A DNA stretch of 64,000 bases from Takashimella koratensis (taxonomy: Eukaryota > Basidiomycota > Tremellomycetes > Trichosporonales > Tetragoniomycetaceae). The stretch lies in assembly GCA_003116875.1 (NCBI GenBank), contig BCKT01000003.1, positions 1,807,185 to 1,871,184 on the forward strand, written 5' to 3'. Of this stretch, positions 11,289 through 23,741 are shown piece after piece. Within the stretch, counting starts at the first letter, position 1; every line of letters starts with the position of its first letter. Under the pieces are notes generated by a model. The model was not told the origin of the DNA. It saw only the letters and a program-made list of their open reading frames with translations, and did not search any database. A program made the position numbers and the translations under genes.

Positions 11289-12678
11289 TTGCAACAACGA
11301 ACATCTTTTGACCATGGACCCGAGGAAGAGCACCAAGCACAAGGGGAACGCCAAAAGCGCAAAGGAGAAGGAGATGGAGAGGAAAAGAAGAGGATAGATG
11401 ATTTGAAGGAGAAGCGGGATCGAATACTGGCAGCCGGTTTGACGTCCGCCTCAGGTTCGAGCAGTGCCCCCGTCGACGCCTCTCAGGCTGAAGATTCGAA
11501 CAATTCTACCAACCAGCCTCTGGATTTCCAGAGGCCAGCCGCTCTTCTCGACCACCTTGCATCTTCCGTCTACAACAATGAACTCACCAGGGTGAAGAAA
11601 GAGGGATCGATGGACGACGCATCGAAAAATTTCTTTTACGTCTTCGATGATTTCCTCGAAAGCATCCGTGGCTGGAAAGAATATGGGTGGAGGAGCTCAA
11701 AGCCTCAGTTTGATTCCTTCGCGACCGTTACCGGGCACTGGACACGACCAGAGACCGAAAAAAACAAGACGAACCTGAACAACGTCAAAGTGAATGCGCT
11801 CTGGTCCAACATTTGCCACCGGATTCCTTCGATCGATGTTTATACTAAGACCAGGACCATCGGATATGGCCCTGACCAAGAATTCCTGCAGTGAGTCCTC
11901 CTAGCCGCCGCACGAAAAACCGTCTAACGGACCTAGTTCTGTGGACGACCTCATCAAGGCCTTCGGCGACCTCTCTCAGCACCTCGGCGCTATTTCCGAA
12001 GTCGAAGGCCTGACGGAAAGTTACATGACATATTGTTCCGACAAGAACCAGCAATCGGCAAATGATGATTGGACTGCAGAACATTTTCGAACTCCCCGCT
12101 ACGTACCGACCCAGACCGTCCATAACTATCTTGTCGAGATGGACACAGAGGTCATGAAAACCAGGCAGTGGCAAAACCGGCTCAACCAACACCCAGAGAA
12201 CAAGCTACTTGTCGAAAGCATGGACAATTTCAGCCAGACCCTGAAAGAAATGCTTACCGACCAGGGATCCAAGTGGTGGCGTGAGCCATTTTCCGTTTTC
12301 AGCGATGCGTTGCAGCGTTACATCAGATACGATACTCCAAGGGGAGAGGACGAAGAAGAACACGCGTATTGGCAACTGCAATCCTCGCTCAAAGAAGCGG
12401 GAAGAGCGTGGCCAGCTTCTCAGTATCGAAGGTAAGTCAAGTCGGCTGGTCAATAGCTAAGCCAACAAAGCAGACTCAGGGAGGTGTGTGAAGACTTCGC
12501 GCACCTTTCAGCGGAATACGACGAGATCGCATACGAGGTCCAAATGAGGGAAGTCCACAACCTCGCCGAAAGAGCTGCACGCTTGGCGATTACCGGTGGT
12601 ACGACTGGAGGGGGACAACCGACCGCTTCGACTACCCGAAGTGGGGGAGGGGTGTGGAGTTGGTTTCGAGGGACGTGA
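11289..12678 (+). CDS. Orphan helical protein
   Basis: Three exons (11289 to about 11890, about 11937 to 12432, 12473-12678) splice in phase with GTGAGT and GTAAGT donors and give about 430 residues. I do not recognise the protein. Residues 1-60 are charged and Ser-rich (KKRIDDLKEKRDRILAAGL). The middle contains Trp-rich helical stretches (NFFYVFDDFLESIRGWKEYGW; WWREPFSVFSDALQRYIRY). The C-terminal exon is a predicted amphipathic helix followed by Gly/Thr-rich sequence ending in WSWFRGT. The shape suggests an all-helical lineage-specific protein. A frame shift of one relative to the ATG at 11314 was checked: that frame ends after 27 codons, so 11289 is the better start. A TATA box precedes it. 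Confidence 0.7.
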
Positions 12679-13103
12679 TAGGAGGAAGAGGAAGAATGAC
12701 TCAAAAGGTCCGTACGATACACGCCATAGTATCACACGAAAGCAGTTCCATATCAGTGCAGTACAGTACATTGTCGGTTACCAACGCACTCCTCATTTCC
12801 AAGTGTTCCATACAATGTCCATATGCACCTCCGTCATCTTCAAAACCAGACAAGAATGCGTACATAATCCCCAAGGAGACAACTATACAAACAACCATCC
12901 CTAACGGACTGAGCCCAATCCCACCCCGACGATCTTCCACCCCATGCACATTGCATTGCAGGCAAGAATTATAAAAACAAAGAACGAGAAATGAAGACAC
13001 ATCGACCACCATCATGCACGTCATGCAAGTCCTCTAATCTGCACCTTCCCGCGCTTAGATCGCCCCAATCTCAAGCCACGACACCCCCACTCACTTCCTA
13101 CCT
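12679..13103. other. Convergent intergenic region
   Basis: This space lies between two genes that converge (plus-strand orphan and minus-strand CDC11-like gene). It is AT-richer than its surroundings and should contain both 3' ends. I see no gene. Confidence 0.5.
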
Positions 13104-16100
13104 CTACAGATCCATCACTTTCTTCGCTCTCGCAATCAACTGTGCGGCTTTTTCCTTCTCCCCCTTCTCCACCTTCACCCCATCCAGTACCTCCAACCCC
13201 TCGCAGGCAGCCATGATCAAACCCCTGTACACCAGTCGTTTCGAATACCATTCGTCTGGCAAAGCTCTTCTGAACTGGGCGTCGAGCTCGACCCAGTCTG
13301 TGTTGGGGTCTTCTCCTTGCGCAGTATCAGAGGCCGTGGGTGTGCGAGATCGTTTGGCGGTTGGATGGGTAGGTAAGATGAGTGGGAGGTAAAAGCTCAA
13401 TGTGGATGGGTTCATCCTGAGTCAAATCGTCAGCTGTGCACTCAAAAACTGAAAAGACAGCGTTGACTCACCTCATGTCGATTTGTTCCAGCGCGGGCAA
13501 CGACTTGAGACACCTAACAGTCCCCTTTGCGCCTCCGCCTAGTCTCATCCCAATGGCCATCACCTTTCTCAACCGAGTCAGACCCTGCAATCCGTCAAGC
13601 GTATCGAAGTAGTTGTAGTTGACATTGAGCACGCGGAGGTTAGGGACTCGTTCGGCCAGGCGGGTGGGCCACGTCGATAGGCTGCACGCTGCTGCTTCGA
13701 GGTAAACCAACGCGAAGAGGGGCGAGGAAGGTAGGAAATCGGAACTAAGCGGGTTGCCTGTGGAAGTGTCAGATCGTTTATCTCTGGCTCAGGTTGGTGA
13801 TCTGGACGTACCGGAGAGGTAAAGCCTCTTGACATTTTGAAAGTCGTCCAACATCACACGGAACCCTTTCACCCTTTGATTCCTCGCACTCAAATTCTCA
13901 ATCCTCCCTCCACTCAATGCAGACCTAGTCAAACCCATCAACCTATTATTGTCCGCGAACAGCGTTCGCAGCTTAGGAAAGGTCGACATGTCGAATTGGT
14001 CCAAATCGTTATCGCTGATCCTCAACATACGGACAGAGGTCATTGGTCGACTGGGCTCGAGAGACGCCAGGCAGTTGTTATCAAAGTTGAGGGTGGTGAC
14101 CGAGGTGAGCCGGTGGAGGTCTCGGACGGTAGTGATCTTATTGGATGATACGTCGAGCGACTCGAGTTTGTCCCTGGTGATGTATTAGTGCTATTCGCCC
14201 CTTGAGACATCTCAGCACTCACCATTTGGCAGAAGAAAGGTCGAGTCGGGTGATCTCGTTACCTGAGCAGCTGAGCTTGATAAGGCAATCCATGTTCATG
14301 ATCCCCGTCAAATCCGTGATCATGTTGTTGTCGGCCTTGAGCTCGCGCAGGTGCTTGAGGCATTCAAGCTCTGTCCATAGTCTCAGCAACGAGATCATCA
14401 TCGAATAGTACGGCACCACTCACGAGTCACGCTGTCCAACTGGTTTCGGGAAATGTCAAGGTATTGTATATTCCTCAAGTGATTGACCGAAGTCAAGCTC
14501 GTAAGCCTGTTTCCAGCGACGTGAAGCATCCTAACGGTTGACGGGATGCCACTCAAGTAATCGATCATGTTATCGTTCCTAACCCGTGGTCAGCTTTTTT
14601 CTCCACTGTCCACTATCACAACATTTTTCGCCACTCTCTTTTTCACTCACAGTTTCGCCTCGTCCAGCACGGGCAGGAACTCCTTCAACCTCGCCAACGA
14701 CTCGACCCCTCTTCCAGAGAGATCAATCGTCGTCAACTGTTCCCAATACGGTTCAAACGGCTGTACGTCTGTAATAAGCTGTACCAGCCTATCATGTGCG
14801 ACTCCAAATGAGCACTCCGTGAGGAACGTCGCATCGGCCATGTTACGCCGAGATCGGTTGGAACGGAACGACCTGAATGACCGGGTAGGCAAGGGGATCG
14901 TATCGTCGTCTGAACCCGGCGAAGGAGGGTACGTCGGTCGAGCAGGTGGTTCATTTGGCGCAATCGTAGTCTCCGGCGCCTTGCTAGGCTTAGAAGGGGT
15001 CCTATCGAGGTCGTCATCAAGGCCTAATCTTGTCAGCACCTGTCAAAGTGACCACCTCAACACTTACTTAAATCCTCAATACGGTTGAGCATCCCCTGAA
15101 TCCTGTTGGTTTTTGCACTTGGTAAGAAACTGATACTGCCCTCATTATCGCTCCCATTCCTTCCGAATAAATCGATCCCTCCAATTCTCTCGACGACCGC
15201 CGCCGCCGCACCCGGTTTCTTCCCATCCGAGAAACTGACGCTCCGGCGCTCGGCGCTACCTGGTGTACCTCCGGGCCTGGGCGTAAGGTCCTCGTGCCAT
15301 GCTGCGCGCTTCTTGATCGCGCTGGCAGGCTGCGAGTTGGGGTTGCGCAATGCCGATCGGAGTTGGTTAGACCCTCCGCCAGGAGTGAGGGCGAGACCGC
15401 CTTGCGCGGGCGTGTGGAGTTCGGGCGCAGAAACGGTATGCGTGAACTGAGGACGAGGGGTCGACATCCCTGCGGGCGGCGTGGCAGGTGACAAGTTCGA
15501 TGTGGAAATCCTCAACGCCGGACCCTCTTCTGCTGGCATAGGCGGAGACGTTTCGATTGTCGGGACAGGAGCTTCAGGTACTTCCTTGACCGGCTCAGGC
15601 TGCGACTGACGCGCCGGTTGCCCTTGTCGACTGAGCGTCCCGTTCCCACCTTCTTCCACACCCATACTGTCCATGCCAGCAAAAACATCAATGCTCTCTT
15701 CGCTGCTCCCAACTTTACTCTCCCCTGCCTCGTCCACTTTCCCCAACCCCCTCGCATCCCGGACCCATCGCCCTTTCGTTTGGTCAAGCCGCATGTTCCC
15801 GATCCGATCAGTCACGACACCGTGTACGTCTTCGGGCTTGATGACGCGCATTCCGCCGCCGGGGGTATGAGCGCTAGCTCGGGGCCCACTGTGCTTGACG
15901 AATGAGGTGGACGCGGCAGTAGTGGCAGTCGCAACGGTGGAAGACGAGATGTACCTGTTGAGGTCGTCTGGGTCGAACGGGGCCGAAGGTGGCGGACCAG
16001 CACCGACGACGGACGTGCGACTACCGGGTCGAGAACCACTTTGACGGCTCTTCAGCGACCCAGACAAAGCTGCTGGCCGAACTGGCTCGTCATCGTCTCC

Positions 16101-18064
16101 GCTGCTCGCTTCGGCCACTTTCTTGATCTCCTCTGATGCGCTCAATCGCCTCAACATCCTCCTCGGGCTAGTAATCGTCGTCGAACGGGACTTTCTCAAA
16201 CCGTCCTGGAGGTTCGTCGCGTCCTCTGAGGAGTAGGTGTGGCTGTTATTATCCGACGTCTCGGACAAGATCCGACGTTCTGGGATTCCGACTGGACTGG
16301 CTTCTGCGCCCGAGGCGGTATCGGAGACTACACGAGATTTGATTTTAGCCATCAAGTCTTCCGCACGGCGCAGGTAGTCGGAAGAGGCGGTCGATGGGTT
16401 CGAACGGTGTTGTCGGTCTCCATGTTCAGGCCAGGACATTGGAAGATGAGACGATTGCAGAGGCGGTGTCGGCGGCAGGTCGTTAAAGTCATCGTCGTCT
16501 GTATGTCAGCAAGGCTCATCGCTGTGTAATTACAATTGGGTCTAGACTCTGAGCTACCACTTGCTCCACTCTGACTGGCACTGGTGGAGCTGATCTCTGC
16601 CTGCTTCATCCGTTCCACGAGCGCTCGACCGCGTGCGTTCCAGTCTCGCGAGTTGCGTTTGGGCGACGGAGGGGAGAGCCTCAAACGCTTAGACGATCGG
16701 TTGTCCGATGCACTCGAGGGTGTGGCTGATCCTGCATTTGACCGTGATCGCGAATCAGACCGCTCGTCAGACTCGGTAGCCGACGGGGACCACTGCCGCA
16801 AGTGAAGAGCGTCCGGGATAGAGGGCGAAGAGTGAGGTGACGGCGACGCCTCGATTGCGATGCTGTCGACCATAGCGGAGAGGTGTTCGCGGGTGTACGT
16901 GTCGTATGTGCTGCGGAACAGACGGAGAGCAGGGTTCGCGGAAGCCAGTCGTTGGACCGGGTTGGATGGCCGGCGGTTGAGGGTAGAGTGGGAGGGCTCG
17001 CCGTTGGCCAATGGTTCGAGAGATGGCTCGAACGCTCGGCTTCGAATGGCAGGGCGACTGTTGGTGGATCCGCCTGCGGGAGCAGAGAACGTGAACGGGT
17101 AGTCACGGCGACCGACGATGGGGGAGAGGTCCGTCTCGACTTCCCCTGACCGCAGGGTCGCACGAGTCATCTCTCCATCCTGGATGTTTGACATATCATC
17201 CTCTTCCTGATCCTCACTCCGATCCTGATCCTCGCTTTGGTCTTGGTCCTCCGTGACTTGACCCGTCGAGTGATCGTAATCTATTTCCGTTGTGGGGTCG
17301 GGCAACTGCGTTAATGACCAATTGTTGGCAGCTGACTCTGAAGAGAAGCTATCGTTGGAGCTCGGAGTGACACTTTTGCTCAGCCGACTGGGATTGGTTG
17401 GTGCGTATGCGTGAGATGCTCGCCGTGGTTCCTGGGAAGATGGCGTTGAACCGGCTGTAGGGTGGGGAGGGGTTGTGCTAATCGGTTGGATAGACTGAGT
17501 CGATTCGTCCAGAGGAGGCAGTTCAGGAAGCGACTCGGAGATGTTGCTTGGACCAGCAGCAGGTGGACTGGGTGGTTGGAACATCCGTTCAAGTGCGATC
17601 TGTCCAAACATGTCTTTCCCGCCTTTAATACCTGGTGCGAACGGATTCCGAGGGAACGCTTTACCCAGGTGCTCTTCACCAGGCTTGACTACCATCGTTC
17701 CTGCGTCCGCATCGGCGACTGCTGCGTCCCTGTTGTCGCTCGATTCGGAAGACGAGCGAGATGTTGGGGGCGAGGGGATACCGGACCCGTTTCGGAGGAA
17801 AGGGTTGGACCCAGCCCGATCGGCCGAGGTGTCCCCGTTGTCTGTTGATTTGCGAGACGGCGGGAGTGCTCGTGGAGCCGAGTGACCAAGCATCCGAAGA
17901 GAGCCGCGTTTTGCGTTGATGGATGCTTGGCTGATAGGTGGGAGGATCTCGACTTTGGAGGGGAGGAGGTCGGCGGGAGGGGAGTTGGGAGGGGAAGGAG
18001 AGGACTCGACCCATTCCTCGTCGAGCTCGCCTGTTTGCCATCCGGGTGCGGCGAATGCGGACAT
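13104..18064 (-). CDS. Cdc11/Nud1-like LRR scaffold of the septation initiation/mitotic exit network
   Basis: Cdc11 (fission yeast) and Nud1 (budding yeast) anchor the SIN/MEN kinase cascade at the spindle pole body. The encoded protein is about 1,500 residues from nine or so exons. The first exon begins MSAFAAPGWQTGELDEEWVESSP, matching the family's N-terminal W...EEWV motif. About 900 Ser/Pro-rich disordered residues follow, including an acidic repeat of the form (S/R)EDQDQ near 17195-17260. Leucine-rich repeats then run to the end (for example LTTIDLSGRGVESL, LRELKADNNMITDL, LRVLNVNYNYFDTL). The C-terminal segment RRALPDEWYSKRLVYRG followed by ACEGLEVLDGV is the LRR cap characteristic of the family. 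The intron near 16.5 kb ends at 16499; its donor may be at 16557 (59 nt) or 16533 (35 nt). The gene diverges from the GTPase gene at 18481. Confidence 0.88.
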
Positions 18065-18480
18065 GGCGGCGGGTGGGGGGGGAAGGGAAGGGGGGGGGGG
18101 GGAAGCCGGAGTGAAGGAGGGAAAGCAGATGAGACCTTTGCAATGCCAGAGAACTAACACGGTAGCGAGGGGTGGGGTGTAAGGTGTAGGAATGGGATGT
18201 TGGATGTTAGATGTTCATTCAGTCGACCAAAGTCAGTCGCGAGTAAACAAACAGGGACAGTCACGTGATGGGAAAAGGGCAGAACCACGTGGCGAGAACA
18301 TGAACCGTCACGACGGCGATATCGCGAGTGTGGCACTGTGTCGACTCTTCCTTCCATCCACGCGAGAGCCACGTGAAGCATCTCCCAGGTGGAGGTGGTT
18401 GTTTTCTTAAATTTTCAACGTAGAGACGTTGTACCTCACTCTTCTCTGCACCATCCCATAATACATCCACCTCAAGCACC
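18065..18480. promoter_or_regulatory. Bidirectional promoter with three CACGTG boxes
   Basis: The CDC11-like gene and the nucleostemin-type GTPase gene start head to head 416 nt apart. The space carries palindromes TCACGTGA (18261-18268), CCACGTGG (18285-18292) and CACGTG (18370-18375), the recognition core of bHLH factors (Cbf1/Myc type). No clear TATA box is present. Confidence 0.65.
18090..18102 (+). repeat. G13 run in the 5' leader of the CDC11-like gene
   Basis: Thirteen consecutive G on the plus strand (C on the coding strand) end 26 nt upstream of the CDC11-like start codon. Confidence 0.8.
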
Positions 18481-20978
18481 ATGCCTCGTATCAGGAAGAG
18501 TGAGTTGGATCAGCTCTCAGTCGCGATAGGAAGTAGCTGACCACCCTCGTCAGAGACATCCGCCCGTCAACAGACCCGCGAGAGAGCAAAGGTCACCCAC
18601 AAGGTCAAGGAGTGGAAGAAGAAGTCCAAGCGGGACAGTAAACGCAACCCTACTTGGAAGTCGAGTACGTCAAGTTTGCTTTTGCAAGAACACGATCTGT
18701 CCAAGAGCTGAACCACTTTGCAGAGAAGAAGGCGGATCCTGGTGTGCCCAACTCGTTTCACTTGAAAGACCAAGTCCTTGCCGAGCTCGAGAATGAGAAG
18801 CGCTTGGTATGTTCATCGCAAGGAGGGATAAGAAGTTGACTGACTATTGTAGAATGCCGAGCAACGTGAGGCCAGGCGACTCGCTCAGAGGGCTGCTGCG
18901 CGCGGTGACGACGACGAAGACGAGGACGACAAGGACGTCCCGGGCATCTCATCTGTCGGTTCATCCTCCGTTTTCACTCGCCAGGCTCTTACTGGCACCT
19001 CCACCCTCCCAGTCGAGGCGCCAGTCGACGTACCCGACCTTATCGACACCGACCTTCCGACACTCCAAGCTGCCATCGACCGCGCGGATATCTTACTCGA
19101 GGTTGTCGACGCACGAGACGTGTTGGGTGGACGCAGTGCAAAGTTGGAAGAGTTGTTCCAGGAGAGTGGCGGCAAGGTTGTGTTGGTGATCAACAAGATT
19201 GACCTTGTTCCTCGCGAGGCATTGCAAGCATGGATCTCGGCTTGTCCCTTCCCTACCTTCCTCACATCCACCACCACCCCTCTTGGCCTTACAGAGCTCC
19301 GAACCGCCCTCGCTGCTTGGTCCACGACCAAGCGATCGATCAACTCCGAATCTGGTCTCACCGTCGCGGTCCTTGGTTTACCTAACGTCGGCAAATCGGC
19401 TCTCGTCAACCAGCTCTTGCCCCAGGCGACATTGAAAATGGCCACTTCCGGCTCTGCAGCGTCTGCCAAGCACCCTCAACCTACTACCACCGCGCCTACG
19501 GAGCTGGAGGTCACCCTCCACGGTGAGAAGATTCACGTTATCGACACGCCAGGGTGGGAGTTTGTTGAGGATGACGAGGACGAGGAAGAGGATGAAGAGG
19601 AGGACGGAGATGAAGATGAGGAGGACGAGGAGGCAGCAGAAGAGGCTATGGTTGAGGACGTTGAGGATGACGAGGATGGAGAGGATGTTGATGGGCAGGA
19701 GGGTGATGACAAGTGGGACGAGCTGGAAGCTCGGGTCGCCGGTGACTTGCTTCGACGGAATCTGGGTCGAGTGGACCGAGTCAAAGATGTCTTCCCACTA
19801 GGTAAGCTATATGTGATGCTTGGAATCATCAAGCTGACGTTGAAACTTCAGTCAACTACATCATCTCCCGATCCAACTCTACCGACTTGATGTTGGTCTA
19901 CAACGTTCCTTACTTTGAGTCCGGCGACATCCAGGCTTTCCTCACCGGCCTTGCACGTGTCAACGCTCGGATCAAGAAGGTGAGCTCGCTTTGGTTGGAT
20001 GGTTTGCATCAATGCTGACGGGTTTCAGCACGGCGAGCCTGATGTGGAGTCTGCCGGCCGAATCCTGCTGCGAGATTGGGCAATGGGGACGTTTCCTTAC
20101 TACTCTACTCCCCCGACCACTTCGGTGTCTGGCGTCGAGCAACCAGATATGGCGGCTGTGCTTGCTGCTTGCCGGGGGAAGAAGGAGATGAAGGCCGGTG
20201 GCCGTGGTCTTGTTCGGTTCCGAGGAGGTGATGTCGACCAACGCGAGGTGAGTGATTCACCAGGTTATGCAAAGGGATCTTCGCTGATAAATGCTAGGTC
20301 TTCTTGGATGACGATTACACCGAGGTGGACATGGATGGCGTGTTTGGAGCCGTGGAGGATGAAGAGGACGATGAGGTTGATGGTGAGGAGGACGGGGACG
20401 AGGAAGAGGACGAGGTGACTGAGGAAGAGGGCGAGACGCTCATCATCGGTCCCGAAGACGGTGAGGTTCTTGATCTTCCCAGTGGAAGCGAACCGTCATC
20501 AGGATCTGACATTGAAGATGAAGACGACGACGACGACGACGACGACGACGAAGAGGAGGAAGAGGAGGAAGAGCCTGTTGGCCGTTCGAAGCGCCGGCGA
20601 TCACGCTCCGCCTCTCCCGTTCGTAAACGCACCAAGACGGTTGTTTTCCCACGGGTCCTCGAGGCTCCCCGATCCGTTGCCTCGCCTATCCGGGACGCCG
20701 ATATTCGCCCAATCTTAAAACGCCCTCGAGAGTCGACCGGTGCTAGCGAGGCTGCTGTTCCTTCCAAGCGAAAGGGAGCGATTGCGGTTGCGCCCTTGCC
20801 ATCAAAGGCCACTTCAGCGACATCAACAGTCGCCGAGACGCCGAAAGTGAAGGCAAAGGAGGCGACCAAGGCCAAGCCGGCCAAGGCGGACAAGCCCAAG
20901 GCGAGCAAGGCAGACAAGGCTGCCAAGGCGGGCGCGGCGAGCGAGGAGGCGTACGACTTTTCAAAGCATTTCTTTTGA
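18481..20978 (+). CDS. Nucleostemin-type circularly permuted GTPase (Nug1/Grn1/GNL3)
   Basis: The family assists 60S ribosomal subunit assembly and export in the nucleolus. Eight exons give about 700 residues. The N-terminus is highly basic (MPRIRKKTSARQQTRERAK), as expected for nucleolar targeting. GTPase motifs occur in permuted order: G4 NKIDLV, then G1 GLPNVGKS, then G3 DTPGW. The conserved GDLLRRNLGRVDRVKDVFPLVNYI follows, then YNVPYF and LRDWAMGTFPYY. A run of about 55 mostly Asp/Glu residues (about 19560-19725) is inserted between G3 and this helix. A second acidic tract (about 20340-20575, including a GAC repeat) and a Lys/Ala-rich tail ending in YDFSKHFF close the protein. Three CACGTG boxes upstream fit growth-linked regulation. 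Whether it is the Nug1 or the Nog2-like branch needs a tree; the N-terminus favours Nug1/Grn1. Confidence 0.9.
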
Positions 20979-21276
20979 TTTATCCCGTGATGGATGATCA
21001 AAAGACCTCGGAGCCGGATCAATCTTGTATCAATTCTTTTTAGTCATGTTGCCTCGTGTAGAGGGGCGACCGAGAGGGGGCGTGGTCTGAGCGTGTTTTG
21101 ATTGTCTGCATCATATGGATTGTGTACGTGGCTGTGTACGTGACCGATGACCAATGACCAAAGACCAACGTGCGGCCATGGGGAGGGAAACTACTTTATG
21201 AACCGGGAGAACAGAGAACTGCCGGACGACATTCAACCGCCCATCGACCGCTCATTACCTCTTCCCCTCTCTCACC

Positions 21277-23297
21277 ATGGTCGGTACCAACCAAACACAC
21301 ACCATGATCGACCAGTGCGTGAGAGCCCCCTCCTCTACCTTCGTTGTCTCCGTACCTCAACTGATCTGTGTTGTCTAGGTCCGGGCCATGGCCTGTACTT
21401 CTCATCGGGGCCAGCAAAGTGAGTGTTGTCGGGTAATGACACAACCTACTAACCGCCAGGCAATGTTCGGTGACTGGGAAGGTTTGTTTGTCCGATCCAT
21501 CCCACCTCCCGATCTCCTGCCCACCACCTCCACCCCCTCAACATCTCCCACCTCAGGCTCACGTTCTGGTATAGGTCCATGGAACCTTGCCGCCCGTCTT
21601 GAGAAACGCCTCGCTGGTAGGCTTTCCGTCGAGGGCCTGATCGATATCGACGTCCCCAAGGCCCAGGCTGTAATTGATGGGAAGAGGAAAGACGAGTCTG
21701 TCGCCCCGGCCTACGCCAAGACGCAGGTCGTCGCTTCGATCGAAGAGTTTGCCGGGCTCGTCTCGTCTGGAAAAGCCCAGAGCCCCAAGTAAGCCACTCT
21801 CCATCTATCCACTTGTTCGTCAAACGCACTTTCGTCGATCTGTTATGATGGTGACCTCTAACGCATCCTCGCCAGGGCCATCTTCGTCGCGATCTTCCCC
21901 AATTACCGCGGCGGCCTGCTCCCAGGCCACGACCTCGAAGTTCGACTCAACAAACACTTCCCCACTTCGTCCATCTTCGCCGAGAAGCCCGTCACTGCCG
22001 GCTGGCCATGGGTCGAGAGCGTGCGTGACGCTGGTGAAGTCGCGAGGGTATTGGAGGCTGATGAAACCCGCGTAGCTTCTGTTGGGTAGGTCATGATGTG
22101 CAATGCTGTGACTTGCTTCCATCGAGCAGCGACATGGGAGTTTCAGAGGCTAAGATATACGCTAGGTACATGTTCCGATACCTCGGCGTGGTTGCCAAGG
22201 TCAAGGAGATGCTCAAAGAGGCCAACCTTCAAGTGTGAGTTACCTCATCATCCTGTCTCATTCTTCAGTCGAGCTACGGCTGAACAAGCTATCACAGGAT
22301 GTCGATCAACATCCGTTTCGCGACGGGCTACGACTCTCACGTCAACCCCGTAAGTCCAACTCCAGTCTGTGAGTCAAAACCCCGCTGATTGCTCGTAGGG
22401 GTGGTGGGACAAGACGACCGTTGGCGGTCCTGTTGTCGAACAATGCACCCACCTCTGTAAGTATAGCTACTACGATGGCATCATCCTGTCCACAGCTAAC
22501 AGATCACCCAGGCGACCTCGCGCGTTACTTTGGTGGCGAAGTTGATTACGATACCCTCTCCGCAAACGCTGTCGAGGCCGACGAGCCGTTGGGTCAGATG
22601 AACAAGATGCCCATTGACGATTCTCACATCCCCGAGGGGAATAAGATCCCCCGCACGACCGCTGCGACTTGGTAAGCGAGCCAGCCGACATACCTCTGCT
22701 CTCCAACCTAGATGGACTAGCTGCTGACTCTGGAATAGGAAGTTTGAGAACGGCGCGGTGTGTAATTTGCTTCAGGCCACCGCCCTGCTCGATTTCAGGT
22801 ACGAAGTCCGCTTCGAGATCATTGCCGACGGCGTAAGTCCCCTACTCCCCCTTCCTCGGTCCAAACAGTTCACAAAGAAGCCGGGACTGACACCTTGCCG
22901 CCAGTACGACTTTGTCATTGACGAGCTCTGGTACGAGCCTAAGCTTTCAGTCCGCCGCCCTGGCTCGACGACCCATGAAGTGATTCACTTCTCTGACGAT
23001 CCGTACTACAACGAAGTTGACGCTTTCGTCCGTGCGGTGAGCCTGACCTTCCTTCATTCCTGCCTTTACCTTGTCAACCTACATTGTACGCGCTGACGGG
23101 TGCTCGGATAGGTCGAGGGCGACAAGGATCGAGTGTTGTCCCCCTTCAGCGACGCAGTCAAGACGTACGAACTCACGCACCGTATCCGCGCCGCCAGTGA
23201 GGCGAGCACCGCACGCCGTCGAGCCAAAGAGCAGGGTCATAGTCACGCTTCGGGGAAACCGTACGTTGACTGCCCGGCATTCGTCTCGCAAACTTGA
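21277..23297 (+). CDS. Gfo/Idh/MocA-family NAD(P)-dependent oxidoreductase
   Basis: This is a predicted sugar or polyol dehydrogenase-like enzyme of unknown substrate. The gene is cut into about ten small exons. After a 13-residue first exon the Rossmann strand reads PVLLIGASKAMFGDWEGPWNLAARLE, with acidic LIDID at the end of beta-2. Later marks are IFVAIFPNYRGG, IFAEKPVTAG (the conserved EKP whose Lys is usually catalytic), GYMFRYLGVV, GGPVVEQ followed by the THL..DLARYFGG helix, and YDFVIDELWYEPKLSV in the C-terminal beta-sheet domain. Splicing across the second intron pair is fixed by the need to reach PWNLAARLE in frame; it uses a weaker GTTTGT donor. The tail is Arg/His-rich and ends at TGA 23295-23297. 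The start ATG at 21277 is the only one in the short first exon that keeps frame. Confidence 0.8.
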
Positions 23298-23741
23298 GAA
23301 GACGAGTCCCGAGCATGGGTCCTCCTTTCAAGCGTTTACGATGTTCTCGTTCTCCATTTCAAATCGCGTTATCAGCTCGCGCTTGTGAAAGCCTATGTAG
23401 AAATACTTGGAGGACTCCCTTTTCATATGTATCTAGACTGATGACGATGGCTACACCAAGCTCCGGCCGGGGTGGATGTCGGATCAAAGGAGAATAAGAC
23501 GAAGGAGATGGTCCGGCCACTGTAAGCTGGGTCGGCGCTCCATTCTAAATCGGTGCGACCGAGCGGGGGAACTTGGCCAGCTCTCCAGGATAGCAGCACT
23601 ATGTGAGGCTACAACAACCGTATTTTTCTTTTGCTTCCTTCTCACCTCTCCTTTACCCCAATATGGCACACACAATGACCGACCACCCTGACCCAGTCGC
23701 TGGATCGTACATCAATATAAATCAAACCCACCAATCACGGC
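23298..23741 (+). other. Intergenic
   Basis: I see no gene. The end of the stretch holds a TATAAAT at 23716-23722, only 20 nt before the next ATG, so its role as a TATA box is doubtful. Confidence 0.4.
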
